A stretch of DNA of 7,256 bases. It comes from Nitrospirota bacterium. Its GTDB lineage: Bacteria; Nitrospirota; Thermodesulfovibrionia; Thermodesulfovibrionales; JdFR-85. The notes beneath the pieces were generated by a model that was not told the DNA's origin, made no database searches, and was given only the letters and a program-made list of their open reading frames with translations. Made by a program: the position numbers and the translations under genes. The stretch spans positions 1 through 7,256 of the forward strand of contig QIJG01000090.1 of NCBI GenBank assembly GCA_003232715.1, given 5' to 3'. Position 1 is the first letter of the stretch; every line of letters begins with the position of its first letter. This document shows, piece by piece, positions 5,097 through 7,256 of the stretch.

Positions 5097-6296
5097 ATGG
5101 CAGGTGTAAGGCATATGTTTTTATTGGTCCTCTCTTTCCTTATTCTGACAACCAGTGCCTTTGCAGCGGAATTTGTAACAATAGGACCAAGGGCCATGGG
5201 CATGGGGGGGGCTCATGTTGCAGTTGCATCAGATGCTACAGCTATATACTGGAATCCTGCCGGTCTGAGTGCCCGGCACAGGGCAACGGATATCAGGGCT
5301 TACATCGGGGCGGTTGCCAAGGACCACAGTGGCCTTGGAGACTTGTGGAACGATATTGACGATGTCCTCAATGGGAGAGCGATTAATAATCCATATTTCT
5401 ATTCCAATCCTGGAGATGTAGACCGATTGGTGGATATACTCCACAAGTTAGATAAAAAGGGTAGCAGGATCGACATCAATGGCGAGGCAGGGGCTATTGT
5501 AAGTGCCGATATAAAAGGTATGGCCCTGGCAATAGGTGCAACAGGCATAGGCTACGCAAATGCTGTACCGAGGCTCGACCTGGTTAATGTTAATGCCACC
5601 CTCCCCTTCATAGACCCCCGTTCTATTGCCAACAATACGTCAAAAATAGACCTCACCGGCTTACAGACTATTGAATACAGTCTGAGCCTGGCACGCGGTT
5701 TTATCAACGATACCCTCCACGTTGGAGCCACGGTTAAACTTATGGATGCAACCACCTACTTTGACTCCATTCCTGCCTTTAATACCAGTAATACCGATAT
5801 CGTGAATGAGGTGAAAAAAAATAAACGTACCGACCAGAAGATAACAGGGGATATTGGTGTAATCTGGATACCGTCGGAGAGGTTAAGGCTGGGAGTTGTG
5901 GGGAAGTACCTTACAGGCCCTTCCTTCTCCTCTGCAAGGGGAAATATAGAGATAGCTCCACAGGTCAGGGCAGGAGCTGCCTTTCTGCCCTGGCGGGGGG
6001 CAACTGTTGCACTCGATATAGATGTTACCTCCAACAAGACCCTTACACCGGGATATAAGGAGCGGCAGATTGCTGTTGGATTCGAGCAGGCCCTTGGGAG
6101 CAGGGGGAAGATATTAAGTGACCTCTTCACCATCAGGGCGGGGGGGTATAAGAACGTGGCAGAGAGCGGATCAAACTTTGTGGCTACAGCAGGTCTTGGA
6201 TTAGGACTACTTGGTTTAAGATTAGATGTTGCCGGCGCTTACGATTTTGCAAAAGAAGAGATTGGAGCCAGTGCCAATGTGGCTTTTCAATGGTAG
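5097..6296 (+). CDS. Secreted outer-membrane beta-barrel-like protein (TraF_2/PorV/FadL-like)
   Basis: With the chosen ATG 5097 the product has 399 residues. It begins with a classic signal peptide: basic start (MAGVRH), hydrophobic core (MFLLVLSFLILTT) and a cleavage site after SAFA or AFAA (residue 23 or 24). The mature protein opens with GPRAMGMGGAHVAVASDATA and then IYWNPAGLS (30-58). This block is typical of barrel proteins annotated as TraF_2 (PF13729), PorV/UPF0164 or FadL/OmpP1-like. The rest alternates short amphipathic strands and loops, and the last residues NVAFQW end in an aromatic, as outer-membrane barrels usually do for BAM recognition. Homologues are often called conjugal transfer protein TraF, but nothing here suggests conjugation. 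Cargo or substrate cannot be inferred. It appears to be a single-gene unit, convergent with the DUF4832 gene. An upstream start at 4995 would add 34 residues and bury the signal peptide. Confidence 0.85.
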   Translation: MAGVRHMFLLVLSFLILTTSAFAAEFVTIGPRAMGMGGAHVAVASDATAIYWNPAGLSARHRATDIRAYIGAVAKDHSGLGDLWNDIDDVLNGRAINNPYFYSNPGDVDRLVDILHKLDKKGSRIDINGEAGAIVSADIKGMALAIGATGIGYANAVPRLDLVNVNATLPFIDPRSIANNTSKIDLTGLQTIEYSLSLARGFINDTLHVGATVKLMDATTYFDSIPAFNTSNTDIVNEVKKNKRTDQKITGDIGVIWIPSERLRLGVVGKYLTGPSFSSARGNIEIAPQVRAGAAFLPWRGATVALDIDVTSNKTLTPGYKERQIAVGFEQALGSRGKILSDLFTIRAGGYKNVAESGSNFVATAGLGLGLLGLRLDVAGAYDFAKEEIGASANVAFQW

Positions 6297-6308
6297 AAAC
6301 CTTAACAA

Positions 6309-6336
6309 CCGGGAGCAGAATTAAGGCTGCTCCCGG
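6309..6336. terminator. Hairpin between convergent genes, possible bidirectional terminator
   Basis: CCGGGAGCAG (6309-6318) and CTGCTCCCGG (6327-6336) form a perfect 10-bp GC-rich stem with an eight-base loop, 12 bases after the barrel-gene stop and 22 after the end of the convergent gene. On the plus strand it is followed by CTATCACC, with no T-run. On the minus strand TTGTTAAGGTTT follows, which is partly T-rich. It is probably a transcription end for the minus-strand gene and perhaps for both. Confidence 0.6.
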
Positions 6337-6358
6337 CTATCACCAACAATATGTATTG

Positions 6359-7256
6359 TCAATCCACCAATATATCGCCCAGGATATACCAGCCGGAATC
6401 CGTTCTTGCATTCTGGATTGCAAGATTAACGGCAGGGGTGTTATCCATGGTGGAATCTATAATTGCACATCCCAACTTGTAACTCCCTGTCGGCACTGAA
6501 ACAGGAAAAGCCTTCAGTGTGTAGGAATATTCCCCCCCTTCTATCCAGGCAGAAGGCTCTGCAACCCCGTCAATGGCCTTGAATACAGCCTGCCCTGTTG
6601 CAGGGTCGATCAAGGCAAAGGCAACCTTATACTTGTAATTCCATTGAGGCTTGTTATTGGGCAGCACCCCGACACCTGTATTCTTCCAGGTGTGTGATAT
6701 GGTTATCTCTCCTCCCTGCGCTATTCTGTCCGGATAGGTAATTTCCACAGGAACCAAACGGTATCCCCCCCTGACGATAAACTCCTGTACCAGATCGGGG
6801 GCCTCTGAAAACCAGGCGGGTCCAGGGTGTTTGCATGCAGGGACAAGGCGTCATTGAGGACTGCCTCAAGCGCTGCCCGCAAGGTGTCGTAATCTTTTGC
6901 CCACCTCCGCCTGGACTGAAGGTACTGATAAACATTCTCCCCGTAAAAGGGAACTCCGGGGAAATGACTGCGAATCCTCTCTTTATCGGCCTCTCTAAAC
7001 CAGTATGGAAGCCCGAGGGTGTCTTTGCGTATCACATATCCGTAATTTTGCAGGGCAACAGCATCTATGTTGTCCAACCCAAACCCGGTTGAGCTCTTAT
7101 TGTACTGCACACCCAGCAGTACACGGTTAAAGTTTGTTGCATATGCTTCGGTAATCCAGCGGAGCACACCATTTTTATCATCCCCCTGCAACTTCAGTCG
7201 ATTCCCCTCCCCCCATCGTCCCAGACCATTGCCGTCAACGAAATCAACAACCTCAG
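6359..7256 (-). pseudogene. Glycoside-hydrolase-like protein with C-terminal DUF4832-type domain, frameshifted and partial
   Basis: The N-terminus lies beyond the right edge. From 7254 to 6820 the frame is open for 145 residues, with DGNGLGRWGEGN near its start; a GxWGE-type motif is usual in the TIM-barrel part of DUF4832-linked, glycosidase-like proteins. It continues through LHANTLD. The sense then moves to another frame at 6817, AWFSEAPDLVQEF, and runs 152 residues to the TGA at 6359. This tail (VEITYPDRIAQGGEITIS, WKNTGVGVLPN, FALIDPATGQAV, IEGGEYSYTLKAF) is the beta-sandwich DUF4832-like domain. Adding one C to the CCC at 6820-6818 restores a continuous protein of 298 residues in the window. 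Without it, the upstream frame ends at a TAG (6723-6721). It could be a true pseudogene or an assembly error. Its substrate, presumably a carbohydrate, is unknown. Confidence 0.75.

Noticed and set aside
5756..6133. Minus-strand open frame, 125 aa
   Set aside because: Antisense to the well-supported barrel gene.
6654..6935. Minus-strand open frame, 93 aa
   Set aside because: It is a third frame across the broken DUF4832 gene; its sequence is low-quality, while the other two frames give family-like protein on each side of the slip.

Overview
The window looks like chromosomal DNA from an environmental Gram-negative bacterium. A cleavable signal peptide followed by a beta-barrel-like protein implies an outer membrane. 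The gene set (Uup-type ABC-F ATPase, YwbE, GIY-YIG, parvulin, zinc ribbon, spermidine synthase-like protein), moderate GC content and G/C-rich palindromic repeats would fit a Nitrospirota or Desulfobacterota-type genome. That placement is an impression from protein style and was not tested. I see no phage, IS transposase, CRISPR array, tRNA or rRNA.

Layout. Bases 1-3672 carry six genes, all on the minus strand and so transcribed right to left: the ABC-F ATPase uup (3672 to 1807, TTG start), ywbE/DUF2196 (1679-1485), a YhbQ-like GIY-YIG protein (1404-1087), the small parvulin ppiC (1055-777), a cysteine-rich zinc-ribbon protein (768-535, GTG start), and a spermidine synthase-like protein that runs off the left edge. 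The last three are tightly spaced (8 and 26 bases) and are probably one operon. Bases 3690-3830 hold short tandem repeats (8-mers and 7-mers) that form a long inverted repeat. A minus-strand gene at 3834-4418 encodes a membrane protein of unknown function with a conserved-looking Cys/His set. Bases 4419-4994 have no convincing gene but hold a G/C-rich, MITE/REP-like repeat with two strong G-quadruplex motifs on opposite strands.

The only plus-strand gene (5097-6296) encodes a secreted, outer-membrane beta-barrel-like protein of the TraF_2/PorV/FadL-like type. A hairpin at 6309-6336 separates it from the convergent right-hand gene (6359 to beyond 7256, minus). That gene encodes a glycoside-hydrolase-like protein with a DUF4832-type C-terminal domain and is broken by a -1 frameshift near 6818-6820.

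How the genes relate. The left block mixes ribosome-associated (Uup), folding (PpiC) and small housekeeping or unknown functions; no single pathway is evident. I do not see a clear new defence or metabolic system. The points most worth checking are a 9-residue gap just after the first H-loop of Uup, the Cys/His membrane protein, the nested start signals of the barrel gene, the paired G-quadruplex repeat, and the frameshift in the DUF4832 gene.
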